Assembly: GCA_030144725.1 (NCBI GenBank) | Contig: JASKMD010000005.1 | Span: 1,543,476 to 1,607,475, forward strand | DNA: 64,000 nt | Direction: 5' to 3' | Origin: Haematococcus lacustris | Lineage: Eukaryota > Chlorophyta > Chlorophyceae > Chlamydomonadales > Haematococcaceae | Shown here: piece by piece, positions 1 through 12,400 of the stretch | Position numbering within the stretch: position 1 is the stretch's first letter | Layout: each line of letters begins with the position of its first letter | The notes under the pieces: generated by a model | Seen by the model: the letters and a program-made list of their open reading frames with translations, nothing else | Told to the model about the DNA's origin: nothing | Database searches by the model: none | Translations under genes and position numbers: made by a program

Positions 1-56
1 CCCTACGGCCTCTGCCCCTACGGCCTCTGCCCCTACGGCCTCTGCCCCTACGGCCT
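1..56. repeat. 15-bp tandem repeat inside the FAS1 intron
   Basis: About 3.7 copies of CCCTACGGCCTCTGC run from the window start to the 5' splice donor of the FAS1 gene. Read on the gene strand each unit contains both GCAG and GTAGGG, that is, acceptor-like and donor-like motifs. The array may continue beyond the window. Confidence 0.85.
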
Positions 57-59
57 CAC

Positions 60-1018
60 CACCAGGCTGTTGAAGGTGGTGCTGTTGGCGGCCAGGGCGG
101 CGAGCGATGTGTTCTGAGCGGTCAGGTAGGCGGTGAAGCCCAGGTCTGTAGGGGCGAACAGCGTGCCGTTGAAGTCCGGCGAGGCCAAGGTGTTGAGGAG
201 GCCGGCGGAAGACAATGCCTGCTTGAACTGCGGGCGGCGGGCAGCAGGGCGGCACAAGGCTACTACAGGATGAGGAAAGCGAGGGGGGAGTAGGGCAGGG
301 TAGGGTAAGGGTAAGGAAGGCCAGGCAGGCAGGGTGGCGCAGGGCGGGCAGGGTCAGATTCTGGGCGAGAGTCGGATTGGGTCGGATCGGGGTGGGGTGG
401 GGTGGGGTGGGGTGGGGTGGGGTGGGGTGGGGTGGGGTGGGGTGGGGTGGGGTGGGGTGGGGTGGGGTGGGGTGGGGTGGGGTGGGGTGGAGTGCCGTGG
501 GGGCTGCACCTGCTGTGGTGCCACCGGCTGCAAGCACCTCCGGTTGCCTCTACAAATCCTAAATGCGATGCGTTGTTTAGTTGCAGGGTCTACTGTAATG
601 GGAACATCAGGGGTGTGGCTATTGCGCGGAAAGGTCACACAGGCACGATTCTTCTCTCGATACATCGCTGCCTGCCGCTGAGGATCGTCACTGCCCACAT
701 CCCCTCCTGTAGCTGGCTATGGGCTGCGCGGCTGTGCTGCTGTGCTGGCGCCTACCTGCGTCAAGAAGAGCGCTGCGTCAAGTGCGTCCACCATGTTCGC
801 GGGCTGAAATGCTTGGGCCTCGGCTGCGAGCGAATAGCAGTGAAGATAGCGGTGATGAGCCGGCGAGCAGCGACAGCACAGCTGCCATCAAGTTGCCGAT
901 CCGCACCATGAGGGACAGCCGCGAAACAGCAGCAGATGGCGATGGTCGCTAGCAGCGCAGCGGCCGGCGCGCTCGCACGAGCAGCTTGCTGTCCCGAGGT
1001 TGAGGCACCGCGTGGCAT
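60..1018 (-). CDS. Fasciclin (FAS1) domain protein, 5' part, truncated by window edge
   Basis: Three exons join in phase on the minus strand: 1018-907, 823-756 and 227-60. The first encodes a signal peptide: a short basic N-terminus, then a hydrophobic core (ALLATIAICCCFAAV). The second and third give the start of a FAS1 domain, with MVDALDAALFLTQ, then FKQALSSAGLLNTL and the H1-type motif GTLFAPTDLGF. FAS1 domains mediate adhesion in secreted or cell-wall-associated proteins, so an extracellular or periplasmic role is inferred. The ATG at 1018 was chosen because it opens the signal peptide. The last visible donor (GTGAGG) follows position 60, and the rest of the gene lies beyond the window. 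The intron after 907 ends in a good pyrimidine tract before CGCAG. The 228-755 intron carries a GGGGT array. The domain call is firm; the exact exon 1 is inferred. Confidence 0.72.
389..490. repeat. (GGGGT)n microsatellite, about 20 copies
   Basis: A nearly perfect pentamer array in the FAS1 intron. The G-run strand is the plus strand, so the pre-mRNA of the minus-strand gene carries the C-rich version. Confidence 0.95.
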
Positions 1019-3453
1019 GGTAGCAGGAGCTGAGAGACAGGTGTGGATGTGTTTGAGTATGTGCTTATCTGGTGTACGCACGCGCCCTGGCTCCCGATAG
1101 ACCGTCACCCTTTGGGCGGTCACCCTATATTCATCCCTCCACCTATCACGCTCGCCGCTTCCGCCATTGTCCTCCCCGGAAGCACCGTGCGAGTGACGCG
1201 ACTGCAGCTGCGCACCGGAATATGCCACACAATGCTCCCCTCATCCACTCGCCGTTCAACGTTTTCCAGTCGCTGGGCAGCCTCGGCAGAACTCTGGAAC
1301 TGTATGGGTAAACTAGTGTCCGACATGCCAAGAAAAACGCAAAGGGGCTGTTACACTGTGCAGAGGGTTGAGACTGTGGGGAATGCAGTCAAAGAAATGC
1401 AGGTGGGAGAGCTTTGGAGACAAACCATTGGTGCTCAGCTTCCCTTAACTTGCACTCAGGGCGCATAGCTCTATGTCGTACTCACCGGTGCTGGTCGAGC
1501 GGGGCCTGCTGCCCCTTGCGACTCAGTCAGCTTGCCGGGCACAGGCCAAGCTGTCAGACTATCTCTCAACCATGCTTATCTTCAACTGATACTGCCTCTG
1601 GGTAAGAGGAGGAAGTCTAGCTGGGTACCATGACCTGTCCCTGCCTTGTGTGTGTGGTCATCAGCAGCAGCAGCAGCAGCAGCAGCAGTGTCACATGGCA
1701 TGTGGCTGTCGGCACTGCTGCAACACACATACCCGTAGACTCATTGTGCCAAGCTTGCTTGATGTGGGCACGCCACGCCTCACGGCTCTTGCACATGATC
1801 AGCCGCTGTTGAGCGCCAATGCCTATAGCCTGCACTGATGCCTAGGCCGCATGGTTCCAGGGCATGTGAACCCTGCCCCTTGTGTGTGGTGCAATAGGGG
1901 CGATTGGTGCATGCGTCTAGGCGGCATTGGTAGTAGCGCAAGCAGCCAATGATGACCCCACGGCCATCAGCCCACAGGGTGGGGAGGCGCAGGCCGTGCT
2001 GCACAGGCGTTGCGTACGGTGATAGACAGGGCATCAGAGGGTGTGTAGTTGCCATGATGAGCATCAGAGGGTGTGTAGTTGCCATGTAGTACATATGTGC
2101 GAGGGGCATGCAAGGTCCAACAGCAGGGCATCCAAGGTTCAACAGCAGGGCATCCAAGGTTCAACAGCAGGGCATCCAAGGTTCAACAGCAGGGGCAGCA
2201 CAGGGGGCAAAACAGGCAAAGGGGCACGCCTCATGTCAGGAGCGCAGTGCGCAGGTTGTGCACACATCAGGACATCGGCCAAGCAGCCTAACGGTTGACG
2301 GACAGTCGCGCCTGCCTATTTGATCGTAAGTGGGCTATTTTATGGCGGAAGTGGGTAGGGTTAGGGCCTATTTGAAAGGGATAGGAACATCAAATGACGC
2401 TACGACGACGAGAGGGCTTTGTGCTAGGGAGCCCTTTTCTAAGAGCCTTCCCATGCCACTTTGTTACGACACCTCGATTGAATGTGTACCCCGCTACGTA
2501 GTAGATAACGGGAAACCCGCCAATTGTAAAGAGTTACGACGTAAGAAAGTGGCCGGAACCAAGCTTTAAAGGTTCACCAGCGTTGCTCTCCACGCTACAT
2601 CGGCGGTCCAACCCTGTACGGTCTGCCAGCAAACGGGTCACTATTAGGCCCCACTCGTTACACAAACCACACGTTACAAGTATCACTCACACTATTAGAA
2701 CAATAAGATGCCATCATCATCACACTAGACATGTCTTGCACAGGCATGTGCACCTTGCTTGTGAATCTACGCGTATGCATATACCTCGCCCGCTGTAAGA
2801 CGCTATTAGTTCCTGAATCAGAAAGGGAGGGCGGACAGATAATGAAAGCATCCGCACTCACTGCCATCACTGCATCCAACATCATATTCATGATGCAAAC
2901 ACTACAACAGAGCACCATCAGCAGTATGGCCCAGCCTACCCACCACCTGCACGTGTGCGTCATGCGAGTTTTTGTACACTGCATATGGGGAGGGTTTAAT
3001 GTGCATGACATTATTCTTCCTGTTTCCAATATCCAGCCTTGAAGCCACACAAATGCAAGCAAGGCTGTCGACGATGCATAGCAGTAGCAGTACCAGCAAC
3101 ATCACCAAGGTCAGTGTGAGTGCTACAAGGGCAGTGGCATGTGCTGATGTATAGAGGCAACACCACGGGGCCAACCACTATGCTTGGGTTGCATGCTTGC
3201 ATGATCTTGTGCATGGTATGTTCCATGCAATGGTTGCAATGATTCCAATTGACACAACACACATCTCCCCTACGACTAAACTAGTGACAGAGCATGCAAG
3301 GGTGCAGCCTCCATAGCCCAGGGCTGGCAAGGCATTGTGAACAAGATGACAGTATGAACAAGTGGACAGTGGAGTTAGCAACATAATATCATAGCAGCGG
3401 AAGAGTGAAGCCAGCAGCAACGCGAAGCAGTATGTCAGCACAGAGCTGTGAGC
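1019..3453. other. Intergenic region, no recognisable gene
   Basis: No open frame here shows a domain I recognise, and none is longer than about 140 codons. It holds a CAG run near 1662-1688 and two direct copies of a roughly 30-bp unit containing CATCAGAGGGTGTGTAGTTG near 2030-2085. A 22-bp tandem repeat (core CAAGGTTCAACAGCAGGG) lies near 2112-2195. The upstream region of the FAS1 gene and the downstream region of the kinesin gene both fall here. Confidence 0.6.
2105..2195. repeat. 22-bp minisatellite, about 4 copies
   Basis: Tandem units of CAAGGTTCAACAGCAGGGCA plus TC. The first copy has a T-to-C change and the last diverges into a CAGCAGGGGCAGC tail. Confidence 0.88.
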
Positions 3454-6400
3454 TCACCTACGGCACCTAGCCGACATGTCCCCTGTGCCTGAGCTGCGCG
3501 AGTACACACCACTCCTGGCCCTGGCTGTGGCAGGCGTAGGCCTGGGTTCGGGCGTGGCTGCTGGAGATGGCCCGGGGAGGTGGGTGGCTGCCCGGGAAGG
3601 GGCAGAGGGTATGCGGGTGTTGGCTCCCACTTTGCAGTGGGACCTGTCAGTCAGGGCCCCTGACTTGCCTCCAGTGCCTGGGCCCAGGGCCCGGGCGCCT
3701 GCTGCCAAGGGGCCAGTGGAGGTGAAGGGGGACGAGGATGAGATGCTGCCCGGGCGAGAGAGGGGTGGGGTCCTCAACCCACCTTGGCTAGTCAGGCAGG
3801 TGTTGGGGCCCAGCCTGGGAGGAACAGGGCGTAGGGCAGACAGAGACAGACATGAGGTGCAGGGTCCAATGCCAGATGTCAGGGGTGGAGAAGATGCCTT
3901 GGGCTCAGGCTGCGGTGTAGTGCAGGGGCCTTGCAGTGCGGCAGGGCGGAGGCAGTGCAGTGCAGCAGGGGCAGTGCAGCAGGAGATAGGCAGGCAGCGC
4001 ACATACACACAGTGCTACACTGAATCAGTGATGGTGCCCTTGGCGAGAGCAGGGCGCAGCCACCAAGGCTGGGAAGGCTGGCTGAGCATGAGGACAACAC
4101 GCAGGTTACAGGCTGGTCAGGGATGGTTGCAATGGTGGACAGACCTGATGGGCGTGCCCCGCTGCGCAGGCTGCCCGGCGCCTGCCTGTGATGAGGCAGA
4201 AGCAGAAGGGCTGGGAAGTGAGGTGGCTGGGCCTTGTGGCTGGGTTGTGTACCGACCAGCTGTGCGCATGGTGAGCACAGGCGTGACGGCAGGTCGCCTG
4301 GACGCCAGTGGCTGGTAGGTCCCAGCAGGGCGGGCAGAGGCTGAGCCAGGCGTGCGTGTGTTGAAGATGAGGCTGTCAGGCGTGGCTGCTCTTGGCCCCG
4401 TGGGTGTGTGGCGAGGCGAGGAAGGCAGTCGGCTCTGCAGCGAGAAACGGGGCAAGGTCGGCCTTCAGGGTAGGCGACAGGGCAGGGGCGGCAGCAGGGT
4501 GTGTGGCTGCGTGTCAGGTGCGGTGCGGTCAGGTTGCGGGCGGGTGGGCGGCAGCAGGGTGTGTGGCTGAGGGTGCCGGGTGAGCTGCCCTGGGTGTGTG
4601 GTCCAGGCTAGTGTGCTAGGGGGCACGTCAGGGAGCACCCTAGGGGCACTGAGGTTTCAGGTGGATGGCAACAGGGCTGGCATGCACCAGGACATCCCCT
4701 CACACACACGACCCAGGACATCACGCACACCCTACATACCTACTTCTGCCACACTGCAATGACACAGGCCCTAAACATGCATGGGTGTCGCTGCCCTACT
4801 CACCGATGCCCACGTCTGACTGTGGCTCGGGGTCTCTGCCTGCTGGAGATGGACAGCCAGAGGGAGGTCCACATTCTGTCTGCCTTGCACCTGTTGACAA
4901 GCAGGTGGTCAGAGCAGGTGCGTCAATCTTCCTTCCGGCATGCTGCCATGTTGCTAGCTGGTCATGCGGCTGGTCACACGCAGGACCTGATGATGCGCCC
5001 ACCTGTAATGCCAGCCGCCTTGCTTGCTCCTGCCACCGCAGCTTTTCTGTCTGCAGCTCATTCACTTGGCGCTGCAGCGAAGAGATGTGTGAGTCCTGGC
5101 TGTTGGCCAGGCTTTTCAGTTGCTCCAGTTCTTTGTGGGAGCTGACTAGGACCTTGGCCTCGACATTCTTCTTGGCCTGCAGCACACGGACAGCAGCCAG
5201 CCCGGACATCACACACATCACTTGACATGCATGCTATGATGGGTAAGATGTACATCGATACAGGCAAAAAACGCGAAACGTGCATTGTTTGTACTGATAC
5301 AATACAGCGATGTAGAGGCAACATGTCACACGGGAAAGGAGCAGCTACGAGCAGCGCAGCCAGTCCCGCAGCCTGTCCTTGATGGCTGGGCAGGACGGCG
5401 ACATAGCATGGCGTGCAACTACTGCCACGCCAAGTTCTGCGACGGAGCCACCCGTATTCGCGAGCACATGTGCCGAATGTGCTGAATGACCCAGCCCAGC
5501 TCAAATTCTCGAAGCTTAGACTAGCCCCACTAGTGCCACAAGAGAGCGCAGCGTGTCCCTTTGACACAAGACAGCTTCCTGTGAAGGCGCAACTTGCCGG
5601 CCGGCCCTTGTATTGCGTAATACCCATCACTGCATGCATGTTACTCAAGTGTGACACACCAGCTGCAAGTACTGCTGCAAGAGACACGTAGGAGGTGTGG
5701 GGATCCTGTGCTGCTGCTGGTTGTCGTGGTTGTACTGCTCAGGTAGCCTAGGCACAGCTGCAGTGCCGTCACTGTTGCGTGTGCTGCTAGGCTGCTGTGT
5801 TGGGGCTCATGGTGGCATGACTGTGACAACCCGGTCGGCCACACAGGGTCAGGCTCGTGCTTGCACTGCAACAATGGTGCTGCCACCCCTAGCAGGCGGC
5901 ACACCCTTGCTCCAGCATGCCTCACAACTGGGTCTCTGTACCAAAGAGTTGGGTGGTGGTGCTGCTGCTGCTGCCGCTGCAGCCGTTGCCTAAAGCACGG
6001 CTACTGACTGCCTGTTTGTGTTCAAGCTGTGCTGCCAAACTGTGTTAAACTAGTGCGGGTGGTGGTGTGCATCCACTGATGCTGCCGCTGACTACCAGGT
6101 ACCCACCTGGCCCAGCGTGATCTCTGACACCCTGGTGGCAAACTTCAGGGTGCTGAGGGTCTCCTGGTAAGAGGAGGCCTCCGGGGCAATGTGCATGAAC
6201 ATCATGACCTTGGCCTGGCCTGACAGGCTGTCGGCCAGCAGCTGGGTCAGCTTGGAGTTGCGGAAGGGAACGTGCTTGGACTTGTTTGCCAGGGCTGCCA
6301 TCACGTCTCTGGACAGCAGGCGGGGCGCAGGCAAGGCAGGGGTGGTCAGCTGGAGCAGTGAGGAGCAAGGCACAATGGCAGGCTTGCACGCTTGCATGGT

Positions 6401-9400
6401 ACTGTGTCTGAGCTGGCTAAGGCTGCCAGAAGAAGAAAGTTGCTGGGCGGCAGCCGCGCATGCTGAGCCCAGTGGTCTGTCCCGGGAAAGTGCCATCTTC
6501 GTGGGGTTTGCAGTCATCAAGGGTGCGACCGAGGATGCTACAACGTGTTTGTAGTAGCGGAGTGAGATTACCCACAGGCCGACATGTTGTTCCTTGTTGA
6601 ATGAGTTTTGTTGGTCTGGGTCAGTCATGAGTCTTAATCATCTTGATCAGGCACCACAGCAGCAGGCACTGGCTTGGCTGCATTGTCTCAGGCTCTACAA
6701 TGCCGCCCTCTGGGCACCCACCCCAGGGCACTGAGCGAGCTGTTGATGTGGTTGGCCTCCACCAGGCGGTCCCCTGCAGGGTCAGCAGGGCAGCGCTGAG
6801 CCCTACTGCACACAGCTGCACACACCACAGCCTGTGTTGCCTGCACACAGCAGTGACTTGCAGAGGGATAGTGCACGCTTTGCAGCAACATTGACGTTGA
6901 TGCTAGAAAACATGACCGGCTGGGCAGCAGGCACTGGCATGGTCTTTGGTGGGGAGGTGGTGCAGGGAAGCCTAGCAGCCAAGAGTTGGTGGTGCGTGAC
7001 ATGCACAGAGTGGCCCTCCTCAACATGAGCTGATTTGAAAGCCAGGCTGCATGTGTTCAGGGGTTTGGGCTGTTGACCAACCTATACCTTCCTTCTAAAC
7101 TAACCTTACCTAACCCTAACTTTCTCGTTGACCTCATCTGACCTCACCCTGATCTGCCTACTAGGCCCACCCTCAACTCCGTGCCACCTCTTGCCACCTC
7201 AAGGGGTGCGGCCAGACACCGCCTTGTACAGCACCACTGCCCCTGCCCCTGCCCAGAGCCCACCGGGGGCTTTGCTGGGCAGCGATACCGTACTGATACG
7301 CCTTTTTGGTGATTTCACCTAATCAATTCGTCACCAAACACCAGTGAAAACTCTGTAAGCATGAGATGTTTTGCGTCATCGAATTCCAAATCACGTTGTT
7401 TTCACCTTATCAGCGTAACACCAACGGCGCAACACCAAAGGCGTATCAGTACCATACCCAGAGGCCAAGCAGCGGCAGGGTTTGGGCTAGGGTTAGGCTA
7501 TGCAAGGGGGGCTGCGTCATGAGGGATGGGGTGGGCGGGTTGTCAAGTTAGTGTCAGGTGGATGGGTGTGCAAGGGGCTTACCCGTGGCTTCGCTCTTGG
7601 TGGTGCGCTCGCTACCAGCCAGGTCCACCAGGTGGAGGCAGCCGTGAGTTTGGGCTCCAGTCAGCAGGTTATCGCCGTCCACGATTACAGTCAGCACCTG
7701 GTGGCTGCGGCTGCTATGCTCGTTCATGCGCGTCTCCGCACTCTTTCGGTTGCGGGCACCCTTGTCCATGAGGCGCAGCACGTCCTCAGAGCTTGTCACA
7801 ACCTCCTGTGGCGGGACCAGAGCGCAGCAAGGCAGCTCAATGGGTTTCAGTGCAGACACAGCCTGCTCAAGGTTGATAACACAGGTGGAAAAAAGAAGCA
7901 GCAAATAGGGAAAGAAGGAAGAAGAAAGTAAAAGTAAGAAGCAGATGTGCGGCCTGAAAAGGCATCAGGGTGAAGTAGCCGGGCGACAGTAGCAGGGCGA
8001 CAGCTATGCCCCGCACATAGCACACAGCCCGCATAGCACAGGTTGCCCTGGTTGCCCCGCACATAGCACGCACATAGCACACAGCCCGCATAGCACAAGT
8101 TGCCATGGTTGCCCCGCACATAGCACACAGCCCGCATAGCACAGGTTGCCCTGGTTGCCCCGCACATAGCACACAGCCCGCATAGCACAGGTTGCCCTGG
8201 TTGCCCCGCACATAGCACGCACATAGCACACAGCCCGCATAGCACAAGTTGCCATGGTTGCCCCGCACATAGCACACAGCCCGCATAGCACAGGTTGCCC
8301 TGGTTGCCCCGCACATAGCACACAGCCCGCATAGCACAGGTTGCCATGGTTGCCCCGCACATAGCACACAGCCCGCATAGCACAAGTTGCCATGGTTGCC
8401 CCGCACATAGCACACAGCCCGCATAGCACAAGTTGCCCTGGTTGCCCCGCACATAGCACACAGCCCGCATAGCACAGGTTGCCCTGGTTGCCCCGCACAT
8501 AGCACACAGCCCGCATAGCACAAGTTGCCCTGGTTGCCCCGCACATAGCACACAGCCCGCATAGCACAGGTTGCCCTTGTTGCCCCGCACATAGCACACA
8601 GCCCGCATAGCACAAGTTGCCCTGGTTGCCCCGCACATAGCACACAACCGCTAATGTCCCCGTGCCCTATGTGCTCGCAGGTATCGCAGCCCGGTGCGAT
8701 TGATAAATTCCGTGTGCGCGGGGAGCGTCAATGCTCTCAGAAGCCCAGCCCAAGAGACCCTGGCGACCTCTAGGGTTGGTTAGGGTAGGTTTGTTTCGTG
8801 TAAGCAATTACGCTGTTAGTTTTGATGAGGAGCCCAGTGGTCTGTCCCGGGAAAGTGCCATCTTCGTGGGGTTTGCAGTCGTCAAGGGTGCGACCGAGGA
8901 TGCTACAACTTGTAGCGGAGTGAGATTACCCACAGGCCGACATGTTGTTCCTTGTTGAATGAGTTTTGTTGGCCTGAAAAGGCATCAGGGTGAAGTAGTT
9001 GACCTGGAGGCGCTCACCTGCTTGGCTCCGGGCACATTCAGGCCGCTGGCTTGGGTGTTGTGGATCTCCAGCCTGACTTGGTGACCTCCATCCACGAGCA
9101 GGTCCCGCAGGGTTTCGTTGTAAATCTCCACCATCTGCACCTTGATGCTGTACACCACCTGTGAAGTGGGCATGGCATGATGCATGGGAACATGGGCTAT
9201 GCTGCATACGGTCAGCAGCAATACAACCCCATGTGGCACATGGGGCCACTATGTGCCTGCACCCTGACGCCACTAGGGGCAAAGAAATGAGAAGGCTGAA
9301 GTGAAAGGCCTCTGTGCTATTAGAAGCAGCGTGGGTGGACTGAGTTGACTCACTATGCTTGCCCAACACGTGCAGTGCAAAGCAGTTGGGAATGCTGAGT

Positions 9401-12400
9401 ACCTCTGTGTCTCTGCACCTCAGTATGTATAGCAGGTGTGAGGGTTGACTCACCTCTGTGCCTCTATTCTCTGCACGAGTGCAAAGCACCCATGCCGACT
9501 CACCTCTGTAGCGCGCTCATCTCTCAGAAGAAACAGGTCATCAAGAGCGCGGTAGTTGATCCCACGGCCATCCGCATGCTCCACGTCAGTTCCAGACATT
9601 GTGTGCGTCTTGCCTGCCCCGGTCTGGCCATACGCAAAGATGCAGACATTGAAGCCTGCAGCGCACCAACCCTCACATCCTCTGCCAGCTACACAGCAGC
9701 TGGACACAGAATAAACACCTACACAGTAAGGTGCCTGGTTTTACTTTTGTCGGCTTTACTTTATGTTGCCATTCTGACCGCCTTGATATGGCCGTACACC
9801 TTAACATGCACGTTAAACATCACACACGGCCATCTAGTGTCGTGAGGACGGTGCGAGTTGGTATGGGGCGGTACATCTGGCGTGGCATTGGCAGTGCAGT
9901 CATGCATGCATCAGTCACTGGGCAAAAGAGCTGCCTGGTTGGCCCACTGCCACATCTAGCTGCCACATCTAGTGCATGCTTGGGTTGTGACAACAAACAA
10001 CACCATTTGCTAAGAGGTAGCTCAGGGTGGCCTCCCACTCTTCTCACACTTCCCTAGAAGCCGCCTGGCTCGCAGCACACACTCACCGTCCAGCATTGAG
10101 CGGATGAGCGGCTGGGTGTCCTCATAGACCTGGGCCTGGGTGACCTGCGGCTCGAACACCTTGTCAAAGTGGAAGTCCTTGAGCTCGTTCTTGGGCCCAG
10201 GGCAGCGAACCACCAGCCCGTCTTCGCCCGCTCTCTCCACGCACACCGGGCTGTCGTCGTTGGTGCGCCCAGCCGGCCGTATGCGGCAGAACACGCGGAT
10301 GGCCCCTCGCAGGTCCTGCACCTGGTTGTACAACTTGCGGTTCTCCGCCTGCATGACCCTGCGGCCAGCAGTGTGGGGCGTGGGTTAGTGTTGCTGTTGG
10401 TGGTAGTGGTGCTTCACACCCCAGGTCAGGTATAGGCCCCTGTTGCAGGCCCGACCGTTGTTGTTGTTGATGTTGGGTTTCACCGCTGCACCGCCAGCCT
10501 GGTATGGCTACTGTGGCATCATCTGTCAGAGGCAGCTGCATGCCCCTTGGCATGATAGCATCTGCAGCCCTGGTGGCTGGGGTGTAGAGGTGGCACTGAG
10601 GGCTGCGAGGTGGTGGAGGGGCGGGAAGCCGGAGTGGTGCTGAAGGTTTGATGGAGGGTTTGCAGCATGAGCCACAGCAGGGAGCTGCAGCAGCACAGCA
10701 GTCTGCACACAGCACAACTCTTGCTGAAACAACAACAACCACATGAGCTGGGTTTAACAGACTGCCAACACATGTCACCAGGCATTAACCCCCTGGATCA
10801 TTAGACTACACATCCCATGCCAAAAGAATGGCTCTATAGCAATGGATCAATAGCAGGCCCCTGGCATCAGGCTGAGGCCACAGGACTGCATACATGCAGC
10901 ACTGCATACATTTGCAATGCCCACACATGGCACAGTGGCAGAAAATAAGGCTGTACGCACTGAGTGCTGACTACACCCCACCTCACCTGTACTTGTCCAT
11001 GACAGCATCAACCTGGCTCAAGCGTGCCCCTGCGGCCTGTAGCCGAGCTTCCAAGCCACTGGTGTACTCTGACACTTCCTGTTGCCGGCAATCCAGCGCT
11101 GACTGCAGTTCCTTGCACTGCTGCTCCTTGTCTGCTAGCTGGCCTTGCAAGGTGCTTATTGCCTCATGCAGCTGCTTGCTCCTGTTGCTGTCTTCCAGTG
11201 AAGCCTGCTCGCTGGCCTGCCGCTGCTGGGATGCCAGCTGCTCCATGAAGTTTTCCATCTGAACAGCCATGGCATTCAGCTGATGCTGCACCTCTAGCAG
11301 CTTGTCCTTGGTGGTGTTCAGCTCTCGGTCTTTAGCGAGCAGCCTGCTCTCATACTCCTGCAAGCAATACCTACAAACAAAGTGATCCATTGTATATGGT
11401 ATGTACATGAATACCGATATCACACATTATGGGCATGTGGGCTTCTGGCAAAGCTCAACAGCCATACCAGGCAGACATTTACAGCAGTGTGCATGCCATC
11501 ATGGTGCACATGCTGGGGCGCATGCATCAGTAGCCAAGGTGAGTGCTGCTGACTCTGGACAATGTCTGGACATGTTCTAGCCCATAACGGTGTTTGTGCA
11601 TGCACATGCTGGGTCACACGTGCTTAGTGTGCGTGTGAGCACCTGTACCTGCCTGGGTCAAGCCTCCAAGGACGGACTCCAGCACAGGCCCCACTGCATC
11701 CACGGCGATGGTGTCCACCTGCCGTGTCATATGCATGCTGCTGCTCATCTCCGCCTGGTATGTCATGCTCTGGCTCAGCTTAACGGTGCAGTGGCTCAAC
11801 AGCCGCTGCATGACTGCTGGTTGGGCGTGCCTGGACTGGGTCTCGGTTTGCATGGGCGATACGGCTGGCATGCCATGGAACTGGCTGGGAATGTGGCTGC
11901 TGGAGGCATCACGCAAACGCTTGAGCCACAGCAGGCAATCAACGACATGTGGACGCTCCTCTGGACCATCATAGTCAAGGTCGGCTACTGAGCAGAGGTA
12001 TTCATTGGGCACACCACAGCTACTGGCACCCAGAATGAAGCACTGCACATTCTCGTAGCGCTGCTTGGTGCTGCTCACGTCAAGCCCGAGAGGGAGCTGC
12101 AGGAGTAGAGCAGGCACGGTTAAGTACTGGGCAACTCAACCATGACTCTGGTTGCAAAACCAGTGCTGCAGCCTTAGCCGTACCTTCACTGCGCCAGGTC
12201 TCACGGTGTTAATCACCTTGCACAGCAGCACACCACTGCGTAGGGCTGCTCTAAAATCCTTATCCGTGCCACTGGGCACGGGCTCGCCCGTAATGGCTCC
12301 AACCCATCGGGCACACTCGACCCGTTTTGACCTCGCCTCGTCTGCAGCCACAACCCGTCCTGGAGACATGCCCGGTGTGGTGTCAGGAGAGCCCCACAGG

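Noticed and set aside
7999..8645. CRISPR-like array
   Set aside because: Units are contiguous 46-bp tandem copies with no unique spacers, in a eukaryotic intron.
7847..8647. Cys-rich minus-strand repeat protein of about 260 residues
   Set aside because: The 46-bp period keeps all three frames open, and the segment lies within a transposon in a kinesin intron.
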